Assembly (NCBI RefSeq): GCF_023282985.1
Contig: NZ_JAGQDC010000005.1
Span: forward strand, 62,001 to 126,000
DNA length: 64,000 bases
Source: Serratia silvae
Lineage (GTDB): Bacteria; Pseudomonadota; Gammaproteobacteria; Enterobacterales; Enterobacteriaceae
Direction of reading: 5' to 3'
Position 1 is the stretch's first letter. Every line of letters starts with the position of its first letter. A program made the translations under genes and the position numbers. Under the pieces are notes generated by a model. It ran no database searches and had not been told where the DNA came from. It saw nothing but the letters and a program-made list of their open reading frames with translations. Positions 18,925-28,190 of the stretch are shown one piece after another.

Positions 18925-18954
18925 AAAAACAGACCCCGCCGAAGCGGGGTCTGT
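18925..18954 (-). terminator. Terminator after the DUF3811 gene
   Basis: An 11-bp GC-rich stem (ACAGACCCCGC with GCGGGGTCTGT) and CGAA loop span 18929-18954. On the minus strand it is followed by TTTTTGATA, a typical Rho-independent terminator just after the stop at 18957. Confidence 0.85.
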
Positions 18955-18956
18955 GA

Positions 18957-19220
18957 TCAACGATGTGGGCGCGTGCTGATGGAGGCAGTCCAACTGAAGG
19001 TGGCACCTGTTGGTTGCGCCCGGTTGGCTTTGCGTTCTGCGCGGGTCGCTTTGGCAATCTTTTCACGTGCGGCCATAATGCGATCGATGGCTTCGTCTTT
19101 AATTCTATTATGTTCGGAGTTGGTCAACTGGCGCTCGAGGTTTTTGCTTGCTCTGTCCAGATCGGTCTTTACTTCACGTTGTTCGCTTTCTGTCATCTCT
19201 TTCAGCGTTAGTCTCTTCAT
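18957..19220 (-). CDS. DUF3811 (YjbD-like) small protein
   Basis: The 87-residue, highly charged, mostly helical protein starts MKRLTLKEMTESEQREVKTD and ends ATFSWTASISTRPHR. Both ends resemble the E. coli YjbD/DUF3811 family as I recall it. A longer in-frame start at 19307 would overlap the HD gene and is not favoured. The function is unknown. A strong terminator lies immediately downstream. Confidence 0.7.
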   Translation of the reverse strand: MKRLTLKEMTESEQREVKTDLDRASKNLERQLTNSEHNRIKDEAIDRIMAAREKIAKATRAERKANRAQPTGATFSWTASISTRPHR

Positions 19221-19303
19221 TTTGGCAACCTGTGTTGTGAAGTTGACTTTCAGTGTACAGCATTTATGGCAAAGATATTGTTGTGTCGTTATCAATGCGC
19301 TTA

Positions 19304-19969
19304 TCAAACTTCTTCCAGCAGCTCGCTGAGAAAGCGGCGCATGCGTTCGGTGCGTAATGCCGCCATCCTTCGGCCTGCCGCAGTCTGAAATCCTTCCTGT
19401 AGTTTGAACAGCTTGGTTTCGAAGTGATCCAGAGTGAATCGCTTGTCATCATACTGGCGCTGTTGCGCCAGCGGGTCGGCGGCATCGTATAGAGCGCTAC
19501 GCATGCGGCCACCGATGTAGAAGCAGCGGGCAACGCCGATCATGCCAATCGCATCCAGCCTGTCGGCATCCTGCAGTATTTTGGCTTCCAGCGTTTGCGG
19601 GGGAATAGCGGCAGAAAAGCTGTGGGCCTCGATCGCGTGCGCAGTCTTGTTGATATCCTCATTAGACCAACCAAGGGTTGCCAGCGCGATGCTGGCTTTT
19701 TCTGCCGCCATGCGGGAAGCCAGATGGCGCTGAGGGGCGTTTTTCTCTATCGCAACGCAGTCATGCAGCAACACGGCGGCACACAGAATTTGTTGGTCTC
19801 CCCCTTCATCATGGCTGATTTGGCGACTATTTTTCCACACGCGGTGCAGGTGGGCCACATCATGCGAGCCATCATCGCCCTCTAGCGTCAGTGGTAGCAA
19901 CTCTTGGGCTAATGCCTGAAATGGAGAGAAGGGTTGTAACAGCTCTGGGGAGACGGTTGGAGAATGCAC
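19304..19969 (-). CDS. HD-domain phosphohydrolase, YedJ-like
   Basis: This 221-residue cytosolic metal-dependent phosphohydrolase has the HD signature in LLHDCVAI, an upstream histidine in SHDVAHLHRVW, and EAHSFSAAIPPQTLEAKILQ followed by DADRLDAIG. These match E. coli YedJ. It starts with GTG at 19969 behind AAGGAT. The substrate is unknown; nucleotides are likely for this family. It is not in the E. coli yedJ neighbourhood. Confidence 0.85.
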   Translation of the reverse strand: MHSPTVSPELLQPFSPFQALAQELLPLTLEGDDGSHDVAHLHRVWKNSRQISHDEGGDQQILCAAVLLHDCVAIEKNAPQRHLASRMAAEKASIALATLGWSNEDINKTAHAIEAHSFSAAIPPQTLEAKILQDADRLDAIGMIGVARCFYIGGRMRSALYDAADPLAQQRQYDDKRFTLDHFETKLFKLQEGFQTAAGRRMAALRTERMRRFLSELLEEV

Positions 19970-20007
19970 AAATTGATCCTTATCAATAGGCTGAAAGTGA
20001 GGCGGGA

Positions 20008-20277
20008 TTACTCTTTGCGAGAGTTGCCGTATTTGTTGTCGTACTCACGACGATAGCCGCGCGCTTTATTGCGATCGCGGATCCATAGATAGCCGCAAAC
20101 CAGGGCCACCAGGGTTGAAAATGAAACATTACGCATATCCCGGTCATAATAAAACACCAACAACGCATCCAGTGCCGCCACCAGGGCAATCCACTTATAC
20201 ATGTGCGACTGCCGCCGCGTTGCGGCGTTAAGGCGTTTCAACTGTCTGGCTTCATGCAAAACAGGCTTTTGCTGCAT
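20008..20277 (-). CDS. Small inner-membrane protein, function unknown
   Basis: The 89-residue protein has two predicted membrane helices (about residues 28-45 and 53-68) joined by a short loop, with basic ends (RQLKRLNAATRRQSHMYK and RDRNKARGYRREYDNKYG). The ATG at 20277 is preferred; a GTG 6 bases upstream is also possible. No family was recognised. It lies just upstream of the HD gene on the same strand and may share its transcript. Confidence 0.6.
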   Translation of the reverse strand: MQQKPVLHEARQLKRLNAATRRQSHMYKWIALVAALDALLVFYYDRDMRNVSFSTLVALVCGYLWIRDRNKARGYRREYDNKYGNSRKE

Positions 20278-20464
20278 AGTCACTCATCATCAATCAGTCC
20301 AGTTGATAAATTAGCAGATTATTCCCGACTGCGTCATAGCGGATAATGGCTGTTATGTCACTTTCTGCATCGGTTTAAAAATCATGCGCTGACGGATTGA
20401 AATCGGCCAAAAACATGATAGGTTATTTATTCACTATTTCCGATTTTATATTCAGTGGGTGGCG

Positions 20465-20776
20465 ATGATTGTTAGAACCTGGCACGGCTGCGTGCCGCTA
20501 AAACATCGGCAAGGATTTGCCGATCATTTACATGTCACAGGCGTCAAGCATGCTAAAGGAATTGCGGGCAACCGTGGAGCTTTTGTCAGGCAAGAGGTGC
20601 AGGGAGACTATGCGCATTTCTTTCTGGCAACCTATTGGACATCGCGGGAGGCCATCAAATGTTTCGCCGGTGAAGCCTATCAGGTGGCGGTAACTTATCC
20701 GGATGATGAAGCCTTCGCGTTGATCTCCGATCCTTACGTGTTTCACCATCAGGTTGATGAAATCGTCGAGCTTTAA
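20465..20776 (+). CDS. Antibiotic-biosynthesis-monooxygenase-like (ABM fold) protein
   Basis: This 103-residue protein has the pattern of a dimeric alpha/beta-barrel ABM domain: MIVRTWHGCVP at the start, GIAGNRGAFV, FFLATYWTSREAIKCFAG in the middle, and a C-terminal YPDDEAFALISDP. Members include heme-degrading and quinone monooxygenases, but many are uncharacterised. It is followed by the frameshifted SnoaL-like gene and an APH(6)-type kinase gene on the same strand. Confidence 0.7.
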   Translation: MIVRTWHGCVPLKHRQGFADHLHVTGVKHAKGIAGNRGAFVRQEVQGDYAHFFLATYWTSREAIKCFAGEAYQVAVTYPDDEAFALISDPYVFHHQVDEIVEL

Positions 20777-20807
20777 CCTCGGATTCAACGTTATGCAGGG
20801 GATTACG

Positions 20808-21195
20808 ATGAACAGCAAAACAGTACGCCCAGAAGAGATCGTCCAACAGCAGCTTGATGCCTACAATGCCCGTGATATCGACGTTTTTATGGCCTGCTGG
20901 GCGGACGATGCACTGTATTACCAGCATCCGGATACGCTGCTTGCCCGAGGTACGAGGTAAAGGCGAAATTCGTGAGCGTCATATTGCCCGCTTCCAAGAA
21001 CCCAGCTTGTACGGTGAGCGTATCAAACGGATGGTGGTGGAGAATCTGGTTATCGACCAGGAAGTGGTCACGCGCAATTTTCCTCATGGACGTGAAGAGC
21101 ACGCACTCATCAGCGCGTGCAGCCGAAAGTTTTGCAGGATGCTGCTGGGTAATACTATCATCCCAGACAGTCATTTAGGCAATAAGGGTACATAA
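20808..21195 (+). pseudogene. SnoaL/NTF2-like gene, frameshifted by a 7-bp tandem duplication
   Basis: The start reads MNSKTVRPEEIVQQQLDAYN with a normal SnoaL-like N-terminus (VFMACWADDALYYQHPDTLLARG), then stops at 20958. The next frame resumes with GKGEIRERHIARFQEPSLYG and VVENLVIDQEVVTRNFPHG. At 20947-20960 the sequence CGAGGTACGAGGTA is a direct repeat of CGAGGTA; removing one copy restores a single frame. The usual family C-terminus after the RNFP segment is also missing. The gene is very likely broken, or the repeat is an assembly error. Confidence 0.75.
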
Positions 21196-21197
21196 GG

Positions 21198-22055
21198 GTG
21201 ATCAACCAGGCATTTATTCCTTATCTGCAACGTTGGCAACTTGAGCCAGACGGACAAGCGTTTGAAACCCATAGCAGCCTGTTGATGCCGGTACGCTATC
21301 AAATGATGCCCGCAATGCTGAAAATTGCCCGCGAACAGGAAGAAAAATTTGGCGGTCTGCTGATGTGCTGGTGGCGCGGAGAGGGGGCTGCGCGGGTACT
21401 GGCCTGGCATGATGACGGTATTTTGCTGGAAAGGGCGATGGGGACTTTGTCATTGGCACAGCTGGTACGTAATGGCGAAGACCAACGTGCAACTGATATT
21501 TTGTGTCAGGTCATTGCCCGATTGCACGCGCCACGGGATGAACCTTATCCCGATCTGATCCCCTTGCATCAGTGGTTTAATGCTTTATGGCCCGCAGCGC
21601 AGGTTCACGGAGGCATACTGCGTTTGAGTGCCACCGCCGCGGCAGAATTGCTGATCAGCCCACGGGAGCAAGGGGTGCTGCATGGGGATATCCACCATGA
21701 CAACGTGCTGGATTTTGCCGAACGCGGCTGGTTAGTGATTGATCCCAAACGTTTGTATGGCGAGCGCGGTTTTGATTACGCCAATATCTTCTGCAACCCC
21801 AATTACGGTGTCGCCACCGATCCCGATACCTTCCATCGTCGCGTTGAACAGGTTTGCTCGCGGGCTGGATTGGAACGTTGCCGTCTTCTACAGTGGATCC
21901 TGGCCTGGGCGGGGCTTTCCGCGGCCTGGTTTTTGGAAGATGGTGAGCAAGCGGATATCGATTTCCGCGTGGCAGAACTGGCAGCGCGTGCCTTGGGTAT
22001 CGCGCTGCCGCAGGGAGATGGCGGATTTATCCTGCCAACCGTTGAGAGCCAATAG
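21198..22055 (+). CDS. Aminoglycoside/hydroxyurea phosphotransferase family (APH(6)-like) protein
   Basis: This 285-residue kinase-fold protein has the Brenner-type catalytic motif HGDIHHDNVLDF and the metal-binding DPKRLYGERGFDYAN, both typical of streptomycin 6-kinase/hydroxyurea-type phosphotransferases. It starts with GTG at 21198, just after the decayed SnoaL-like gene. Chromosomal copies in Serratia-like genomes are common; whether it acts on streptomycin cannot be told from sequence. Confidence 0.85.
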   Translation: MINQAFIPYLQRWQLEPDGQAFETHSSLLMPVRYQMMPAMLKIAREQEEKFGGLLMCWWRGEGAARVLAWHDDGILLERAMGTLSLAQLVRNGEDQRATDILCQVIARLHAPRDEPYPDLIPLHQWFNALWPAAQVHGGILRLSATAAAELLISPREQGVLHGDIHHDNVLDFAERGWLVIDPKRLYGERGFDYANIFCNPNYGVATDPDTFHRRVEQVCSRAGLERCRLLQWILAWAGLSAAWFLEDGEQADIDFRVAELAARALGIALPQGDGGFILPTVESQ

Positions 22056-22061
22056 CGGGAT

Positions 22062-23246
22062 TCAAGGCATGTTGCGCCGTGGTAATGAGAAAATAGCGTA
22101 AGCCAGCACGCCGCCAATCAGCCCCCAGAACGCAGCCCCCACGTTTAACAAAGTCAACCCGGAGGCGGTGATCAGAAAGGTGATCACCGCGGCATCCCGC
22201 TGTTTATCATCCTGGAGCGCTCGCTGCAAACTACCGGCAATGGTGCCTAATAAGGCCAGCCCGGCGATAGTATGGATCAAGGTTGCCGGCAGTGCGTTGA
22301 ACAGCATGCCGATGGTACCGCCGAACACCCCCGCTAACAGATAAAAACCACCGGCAGCCACGGCGGCCATATAGCGGCGCTTGGGATCGGGATGAACGTC
22401 CGGCCCCATACAGATGGCGGCGGTGATGGCTGCAATACACACCGTGAAGCCGCCAAAGGGGGCCAGCACCAGAGCCGTCAGGGCCGTCCAGCTGATTAGT
22501 GGTGAAGTGGGTACGTCATACCCGCCAGCCTTGAGAGTGGCGATGCCAGGTGCGTTCTGCGAGGCCATCGTCACGACAAAGAAAGGAATACCTATGCCCA
22601 GCAACGTCGACAGCGTGAAGTGTGGAGCGATAAATTCCGGCTTGGCAAAGGACAATGTTTGTTGGGTGAAATGAATGTTACCCTGTAACGCCGCAATGAT
22701 CAGCCCAGCAAGCAGCGTCAGAACAATCCCGTAACGCGGCAGATAGCGGCGAGTGAACAGATATACCAGGCACATACCGGCGCTGAGTGAAAAATTGATC
22801 TGCAAGGAGGCAAAGGCGTCCAACCCGAAGCGGAGTAATATTCCGGCCAGCATCGCTGCCGAAATGGCCTGCGGGATATGGTTCATCAACTTGGCAAACA
22901 GGCCGGTGACACCACACAGCAGGATCAGCCCACTGGCGAAAATAAACACCCCGATGGCCTCATTGAGCGGGGTACCGGGCAAACTGGTGACCAGCAATGC
23001 TGCGCCGGGCGTCGACCAGGCGGTAAGGATTGGCGTACGGTAATAGAGCGAAAGCCCCAACGAGGTGATACCCATGCCTAGACCAAGCATGCTCAGCCAG
23101 CCGCCAATTTGTATCGGGCTGGCCCCTGCAGCCGCAGCGGCCTGGAAGATAATTGCCGCAGAACTGGTGTAACCTACCAGTACCGCCACAAAACCGGCGA
23201 CGATGGCAGAAAAGGACATATCACGTAATGAGAGTGCAGGGCGCAT
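22062..23246 (-). CDS. ydcO: BenE-family transporter YdcO
   Basis: This 394-residue inner-membrane protein of the benzoate/H+ symporter family has about 12 helices. Signature stretches are LTAWSTPGAALLVTSLPG, SAAMLAGILLRFGLDAFASL and VTMASQNAPGIATLKAGGY. The ATG at 23246 gives the family start; a longer frame upstream runs through the operators. It is divergent from sutR as in E. coli ydcO-sutR. The transported substrate is not established. Confidence 0.9.
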   Translation of the reverse strand: MRPALSLRDMSFSAIVAGFVAVLVGYTSSAAIIFQAAAAAGASPIQIGGWLSMLGLGMGITSLGLSLYYRTPILTAWSTPGAALLVTSLPGTPLNEAIGVFIFASGLILLCGVTGLFAKLMNHIPQAISAAMLAGILLRFGLDAFASLQINFSLSAGMCLVYLFTRRYLPRYGIVLTLLAGLIIAALQGNIHFTQQTLSFAKPEFIAPHFTLSTLLGIGIPFFVVTMASQNAPGIATLKAGGYDVPTSPLISWTALTALVLAPFGGFTVCIAAITAAICMGPDVHPDPKRRYMAAVAAGGFYLLAGVFGGTIGMLFNALPATLIHTIAGLALLGTIAGSLQRALQDDKQRDAAVITFLITASGLTLLNVGAAFWGLIGGVLAYAIFSLPRRNMP

Positions 23247-23263
23247 AACCGCTCCCGAGTCAG

Positions 23264-23318
23264 TGTGCGTTATAACGTACGAATTGACGGAGCATAGCAT
23301 TGTGCGTTATAGCGCACA
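23264..23318. promoter_or_regulatory. Twin operator between ydcO and sutR
   Basis: Two 18-base near-palindromes, TGTGCGTTATAACGTACG (23264-23281) and TGTGCGTTATAGCGCACA (23301-23318), share 15 of 18 bases, 37 bases apart. The second overlaps the -35 region of a sutR promoter whose TATAAT lies at 23325-23330. They are likely SutR binding sites controlling both divergent genes. Confidence 0.75.
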
Positions 23319-23357
23319 AGGGGCTATAATCGCTGCAGGTTTATCAGGAGAACAGCT

Positions 23358-23951
23358 ATGCAGGATCTTGCCAGCCATTTGGCGCAAACGCTGAAGTTAT
23401 TACGTTCGCAGCGCGGTTGGAGCCTTAATCAGGCTGCCGAAAATACGGGCGTCAGCAAGGCGATGCTGGGGCAGATCGAACGGGGCGAGTCCAGCCCAAC
23501 GGTGGCGACTTTATGGAAAATTGCTACCGGGTTTAACGTGGCTTTCTCCGCTTTTCTGGAAACGGCGCCGTTGCAACCGGCGGCTATGCTGCATCGTTAT
23601 GGCGAGTTACCAATCTTCAATCAAGACAATGCTGACATGCGTGTGGTGCCGCTTTTCCCGTTCGACCGCCAACTGGGTTTTGATATGTTTGTGATCGACT
23701 TGGCTCCTGGCGCGCTCAGTGAATCCTCGGCTCATGAGCCGGGCGTGATTGAACATGTCATTGTCATCAGTGGTCAGTTGGAGCTGGCGATTAACGGCGA
23801 ATGGCACAGTCTTGCCAGCGGCGAAGCCATGCGCTTCCAGGCAGACTGCCCACATGCCTATCATAATGTCAGCACAGAGCCGGTTCGCATCCACGATCTG
23901 ATCCATTACCCGCAGGTCTTATCGCCGCAGGATAAAGAAGGGTGCCCATAA
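23358..23951 (+). CDS. sutR: XRE-cupin regulator SutR
   Basis: This 197-residue regulator has an N-terminal XRE helix-turn-helix (RGWSLNQAAENTGVSKAMLG, then QIERGESSPTVATLWKIATG) and a C-terminal cupin domain (HEPGVIEHVIVISGQLELAI). It matches E. coli SutR/YdcN, implicated in sulfur utilisation. It starts with ATG behind CAGGAG and is divergent from ydcO, as in E. coli. The ligand bound by the cupin is unknown. Confidence 0.92.
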   Translation: MQDLASHLAQTLKLLRSQRGWSLNQAAENTGVSKAMLGQIERGESSPTVATLWKIATGFNVAFSAFLETAPLQPAAMLHRYGELPIFNQDNADMRVVPLFPFDRQLGFDMFVIDLAPGALSESSAHEPGVIEHVIVISGQLELAINGEWHSLASGEAMRFQADCPHAYHNVSTEPVRIHDLIHYPQVLSPQDKEGCP

Positions 23952-24057
23952 GACGGAAAGATCCAGAGCACCCACCTGCAGTCTACTTAATATCCACTCC
24001 GTTGAATGCACTCGATTGTTCAGACAGCGAAGCGTTTCGCAATTTCCTGCGCGCCAT

Positions 24058-24091
24058 AAAAAAACGCCGAAGCTAGGCTCCGGCGTTTTTT
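24058..24091. terminator. Bidirectional terminator between sutR and dtpA
   Basis: The stem AAAACGCCG / CGGCGTTTT has an inner AGC/GCT extension and a TAG loop. A-tracts and T-tracts flank it on both sides, so it can end both the convergent sutR and dtpA transcripts. Confidence 0.85.
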
Positions 24092-24112
24092 GAGGTCAGG
24101 TTACAGCAGGGA

Positions 24113-25621
24113 TTAGAGAGCAGCAGCTTTCGCTTTTGCTGCCGTATCTTCTGCGGTATCCAGCGTCATACGGTACAGCTTTGGTGCGGTCAGCATCATC
24201 AGCACGGCGATCACCGCCGTGGCGATACCAATCTGCATAAACACGTGGCTATAGATAGCCAAAGAAGCATGCGCATCGTTGATGTCGCTTGGGACGGCGG
24301 TCAGACCCGCGACCTTACCGGCGATCAGCGCGGCGGCGGCGGTGGTCAGGAACCAGGAGCCCATGATGAAGCCCATCAGACGTTGCGGTACCAACTGAGC
24401 CACCATGGCCAGACCCAGACCAGAGATCATCAGCTCACCGATACTCTGCAGGGCATAGCTCAAGATCAGCCAGTTAACGGACACGATGCCCTGGTCGTTG
24501 GCGAAGCTTGCGCCCCACGGCAGCACCAGGAATGCCCCAGAACACAGGATCATGCCGAAAGCAAACTTGTGCGGCATTGGCAGACGGTCGCCCATCTTGT
24601 TATACAGCGCGGCAAGAATAGGACTGGCCATCATGATCCAGAATGGGTTCAGTGCTTGATACTGTTCCGGCTCAAAGGCAATCCCCAGGATATTGTGCTC
24701 AACGTTGTGGATAGCAAAGAAGTTCAGTGAGGTAGGCATTTGGCTGTACAACACGAAGAATACGACTGCTTCGAGCATCAGCAGGAAAGCCACGATCATT
24801 TTACGACGTGCGGCACCGTGTAAGGCGAAGGTTTCCTTGGCAAATACGATGACGATACCCACAGAGACGATAGCCAGGGCCCAGCGTGCGATAACCTGAT
24901 TGTGCAGTAACCAGCTGGAAACCGCGACCAAGGCCACTACGCCAACGATCACCATCAGCAGTTTCTTGATCTGCAAAGGCTTAAAGTCAGGTTTTGAACC
25001 GTATTGCTTCACCCAGCGGTGGCACATCATAAAGTTGACCAGGGTGATCAACATACCTACCACGCTCAGTGAGAAGGCGACGCTCCAGCCATATTTGGCA
25101 GCCAACCACGGCGTTGCCAGCATGGAGAAGAATGAACCGATGTTGACGGACATATAGTACATGGTGAATGCACCGTCCAAACGCGGATCGTCTTTCTCAT
25201 AGCAGGTAGACAGCAGGGAAGAAGGGTTGGCTTTAAACAGTCCGCTACCGACGGCGATGGTGGCCATGCCCAGATAAACCCAGAAGATATCATGGCCAGA
25301 ATAGGCCACCATGGCGTAACCTGCGGCCAGTACGATGGCCCCCAACACGATCACCCGCTTGGAGCCAAGAACTTTATCCCCCAACCAGCCACCAATGGCC
25401 ACGAAACCGTAAACCAGTGCACTGAAGGAGGAGAACAGCGTAATCGAGTCGGCTTCACTCAGGCCAAGCATCTTGACCAGATAGACCGCCATGATGCCTT
25501 GCAGACCGTAGTAGCCGAAACGTTCCCAGAGTTCAATCGAGAAGATCAGGTAGAAGGCCTTAGGTTGCTTAAACGCGTTAAGGCTAATGTTTTCCGAAGA
25601 ATTGTTGTTTGCAGTTGACAC
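24113..25621 (-). CDS. dtpA: Dipeptide/tripeptide permease A
   Basis: This 502-residue proton-coupled POT transporter imports di- and tripeptides across the inner membrane. It has about 14 helices. The family motif [20 protein letters not shown] contains the proton-coupling ExxERFxYY, and [14 protein letters not shown] is the second PTR signature. The GTG at 25621, after AGAGG, gives the E. coli-like start [19 protein letters not shown]; the longer frame upstream is not conserved. It lies before nth as in E. coli. Confidence 0.96.
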   Translation of the reverse strand: MSTANNNSSENISLNAFKQPKAFYLIFSIELWERFGYYGLQGIMAVYLVKMLGLSEADSITLFSSFSALVYGFVAIGGWLGDKVLGSKRVIVLGAIVLAAGYAMVAYSGHDIFWVYLGMATIAVGSGLFKANPSSLLSTCYEKDDPRLDGAFTMYYMSVNIGSFFSMLATPWLAAKYGWSVAFSLSVVGMLITLVNFMMCHRWVKQYGSKPDFKPLQIKKLLMVIVGVVALVAVSSWLLHNQVIARWALAIVSVGIVIVFAKETFALHGAARRKMIVAFLLMLEAVVFFVLYSQMPTSLNFFAIHNVEHNILGIAFEPEQYQALNPFWIMMASPILAALYNKMGDRLPMPHKFAFGMILCSGAFLVLPWGASFANDQGIVSVNWLILSYALQSIGELMISGLGLAMVAQLVPQRLMGFIMGSWFLTTAAAALIAGKVAGLTAVPSDINDAHASLAIYSHVFMQIGIATAVIAVLMMLTAPKLYRMTLDTAEDTAAKAKAAAL

Positions 25622-26215
25622 TGGTACCTCTGGTTTTTTCACTACCCGCATTGTCAGGACGGGAAATTGCAGAATGTGATGCAGGGCTGCACCCTTCTGC
25701 ATTGTTATAGGATGAATGCCGGCGGTTAATGTTCACTATCTTTGTCAACGAGGCAAGCTTTTTGACATGTTCTGTTACATATATCATTAACCACATCATA
25801 TAACTATGTTGCAATTGTTATGCAGTATTAACGTTTGCCATTCTTAAATTTGCCGAGTTTTTATTTTGATTAAAAGCTACCCTGAATTAATTTAGTTATA
25901 TCTTCTGCTATTTAAGCTATATCCAGTCCATACCAATGCTAATGATTGATTAGACCTTTGTTTGTTGTGCATAAACTGGATTATGCAAAATTTCTGAAAA
26001 TGAACAGATCGGTAGTGAGGTTTGTAAATGAGATGTGATCGTCAAGACGTGAGGTTAACCACAATTTTTGACTAATTTTACGGTTGAAAATATCTGAAAC
26101 AGCGAGTTTGTAGGGAAATCCCGGACTCCACCAAGGTTAATGCTGCCTGAAGTCACATTTTTGATAAAAAACCGGGGGGAAGAGTCGAGGACACGGAGCG
26201 CCGTGCCCGGCAGGT
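25622..26215. promoter_or_regulatory. AT-rich 594-base region between dtpA and nth
   Basis: No gene was found. The stretch is visibly AT-rich compared with its neighbours and contains the dtpA promoter. TGACATGTTCTGTTACATAT at 25763-25782 resembles an OmpR-type site; OmpR control of this permease is known in Salmonella. Near nth, GGGCACGG/CCGTGTCC (minus strand, 26189-26210) forms a hairpin followed some 20 bases later by a T-tract, a weak terminator candidate for the rsx-nth transcript. Confidence 0.45.
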
Positions 26216-26857
26216 TCAATCCAGCGGGTAAACCTTCTCTTTAAACTCGCACAGGTCTTCGATAATGCATGAACCGCAGCGCGGTTTACGGGCGATACAG
26301 GTATAGCGGCCATGCAGGATCAACCAGTGATGGCAGTCGACCTTAAACTCGGCAGGAACCACTTTCAGCAGCTTTTCCTCTACCTGCTCCACGTTTTTCC
26401 CTGGGGCGAAGTGGGTGCGGTTACAGACGCGGAATATATGGGTATCAACGGCAATGGTCGGCCAACCGAAGGCCGTATTCAACACCACGTTGGCCGTTTT
26501 GCGCCCCACGCCGGGCAGGGCTTCCAGTGCGTCACGATCTTCCGGTACTTCACCGTGATGCTTTTCCAGCAGGATACGGCAGGTTTTAATCACGTTCTCG
26601 GCTTTGCTGTTAAACAGGCCGATGGTTTTGATGTACTCTTTTACGCCGTCTACCCCCAACGCCAGCATAGCCGCTGGCGTGTTGGCTACCGGGTAGAGTT
26701 TAGCCGTGGCCTTGTTAACGCTGACGTCGGTTGCTTGAGCGGAGAGCAGCACGGAAATCAACAGCTCAAAAGGTGTGGTATACACCAGTTCGGTGGTCGG
26801 ATGCGGGTCGTTATCCCGCAAGCGAGTCAGGATCTCCAGGCGTTTCTCTTTATTCAT
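26216..26857 (-). CDS. nth: Endonuclease III
   Basis: This 213-residue DNA glycosylase/AP lyase removes oxidised pyrimidines in base-excision repair. The helix-hairpin-helix [12 protein letters not shown] contains catalytic Lys120; Asp138 lies in VDTHIFRV. The 4Fe-4S ligands are Cys187, Cys194, Cys197 and Cys203, the same spacing as in E. coli. Its start overlaps the rsxE stop by 4 bases, so it is the last gene of the rsx operon. Confidence 0.98.
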   Translation of the reverse strand: MNKEKRLEILTRLRDNDPHPTTELVYTTPFELLISVLLSAQATDVSVNKATAKLYPVANTPAAMLALGVDGVKEYIKTIGLFNSKAENVIKTCRILLEKHHGEVPEDRDALEALPGVGRKTANVVLNTAFGWPTIAVDTHIFRVCNRTHFAPGKNVEQVEEKLLKVVPAEFKVDCHHWLILHGRYTCIARKPRCGSCIIEDLCEFKEKVYPLD

Positions 26858-27555
26858 AACGCTTTCTCTACGTGTCCCTGTTCCATGTTAGGTTCAGCTG
26901 CCAAAGCCTTGGCTTTACGCGCCTTCATTTTTTCGTCAATCAGATATTTGGTTGCCAGCATCAAACCCAGACCGATAAAGGCACCCGGTGGCAGCATGGC
27001 CAGCAGGAAAGGGGTGTCGAAATGGACAATCTCAATGCGTAACACCTTGGCCCAACCGCCCAACAGCAGGTCAGCGCCATCAAACAGCGTACCGTTCCCA
27101 ATCAACTCACGTAGCGAGCCCAGCACAAACATGGCACTGGTGGCGCCGAGCCCGATGGCCATACCGTCGATCAATGCCAATCCTACCGGTTTTCGCGCTG
27201 CCACGGCTTCAGCCCGGCCAACTACGATGCAGTTGGTGACGATCAACGGGATAAAAATCCCCAACGACTGATACAGGCCGAAAGCGTAGGCGTTGATCAG
27301 CATCTGCACGATACTCACCGCGGCGGCAATGATCATCACGTAAATCGGAATGCGAACTTCGCTCGGGATCCAACGGCGCAAGGCGGAAATGGAACCGTTG
27401 GTAATGGTTAACACCAGCGTGGTGGCCAGCCCAAGCCCCAAGGCGTTGGTCGCAGTCGACGTCACCGCCAGCAGCGGGCACAGCCCCAATAATTGCACTA
27501 ACGCAGAGTTGTTTTTCCACAACCCCTGTACGATTAACTCTTTGGCTTCACTCAT
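26854..27555 (-). CDS. rsxE: SoxR-reducing/Rnf complex subunit RsxE
   Basis: This 233-residue inner-membrane subunit of the Rnf-type electron-transfer complex has six helices. The segments [18 protein letters not shown] and [12 protein letters not shown] are conserved; the cysteines in these two membrane hairpins bind the membrane 2Fe-2S centre together with RsxA. It overlaps rsxG and nth by 4 bases each. Confidence 0.96.
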   Translation of the reverse strand: MSEAKELIVQGLWKNNSALVQLLGLCPLLAVTSTATNALGLGLATTLVLTITNGSISALRRWIPSEVRIPIYVMIIAAAVSIVQMLINAYAFGLYQSLGIFIPLIVTNCIVVGRAEAVAARKPVGLALIDGMAIGLGATSAMFVLGSLRELIGNGTLFDGADLLLGGWAKVLRIEIVHFDTPFLLAMLPPGAFIGLGLMLATKYLIDEKMKARKAKALAAEPNMEQGHVEKAL

Positions 27556-28181
27556 TCGCTGGCTCCGCAGGCAGGCAAGGTATCCAGTTTAGGCGGCAGC
27601 GTCTCCATAAACAACGCTGTACGACGCACGGCGTTGACCACGGCTCGTGGGGTGATGGTGGCCCCAGTGAACTGATCAAACATTCCGCCGTCTTTCTTCA
27701 CTGCCCAACGTTTATCATCCGGGCCGTCGATCTTTTTACCGCTGAAGAAGGTGATCCAGTCGGTGATACGTAATTCGATTTTATCGCCAAGCCCAGGTGT
27801 TTCGTGATGTTCCATCACGCGGGTTCCCAACATCGTGCCGTTAAAATCGGCGCCGACCAGCAGTTGGATTGCCCCAGAATAACCGTCGGGAGCGGTCGTT
27901 TCCAATGCGGCCGCCACCAGTTGGCCATTCTTGCGTGCCAGATACAGATGATGAGGCGCATCGTTGCCCAAAGCCGGATCGCTGACCAGCAGGCATTCGC
28001 TCTGCATATCGTTGTCATAATGTTCTGGCGGCACGACCTGGTCCAGCAGCGCTTTCTGTTGCAACGCCGCCTGATGGGCAATAGTGGTTTTGGTTAACTG
28101 GTACACCACGGCGGTCAGGCCGGTGGTCACGGCGGCGAACACGGCCAGTGTGGTGCCATGCTTTCTCATGGAATTAAGCAT
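27552..28181 (-). CDS. rsxG: Rnf complex subunit RsxG, covalent flavoprotein
   Basis: This 209-residue subunit has one N-terminal membrane helix (residues 11-28) and a periplasmic domain carrying covalently bound FMN. The attachment motif TGAT ends at Thr175 ([12 protein letters not shown]), equivalent to Thr174-type sites in other RsxG proteins. The protein ends PACGASE. It starts 9 bases after the rsxD stop and overlaps rsxE by 4 bases. Confidence 0.96.
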   Translation of the reverse strand: MLNSMRKHGTTLAVFAAVTTGLTAVVYQLTKTTIAHQAALQQKALLDQVVPPEHYDNDMQSECLLVSDPALGNDAPHHLYLARKNGQLVAAALETTAPDGYSGAIQLLVGADFNGTMLGTRVMEHHETPGLGDKIELRITDWITFFSGKKIDGPDDKRWAVKKDGGMFDQFTGATITPRAVVNAVRRTALFMETLPPKLDTLPACGASE

Positions 28182-28190
28182 ATTGACTCC

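Noticed and set aside
26312-27271. 319-codon open frame antisense to nth and rsxE
   Set aside because: Both minus-strand genes are fully recognised with catalytic motifs; the plus frame shows no family features.
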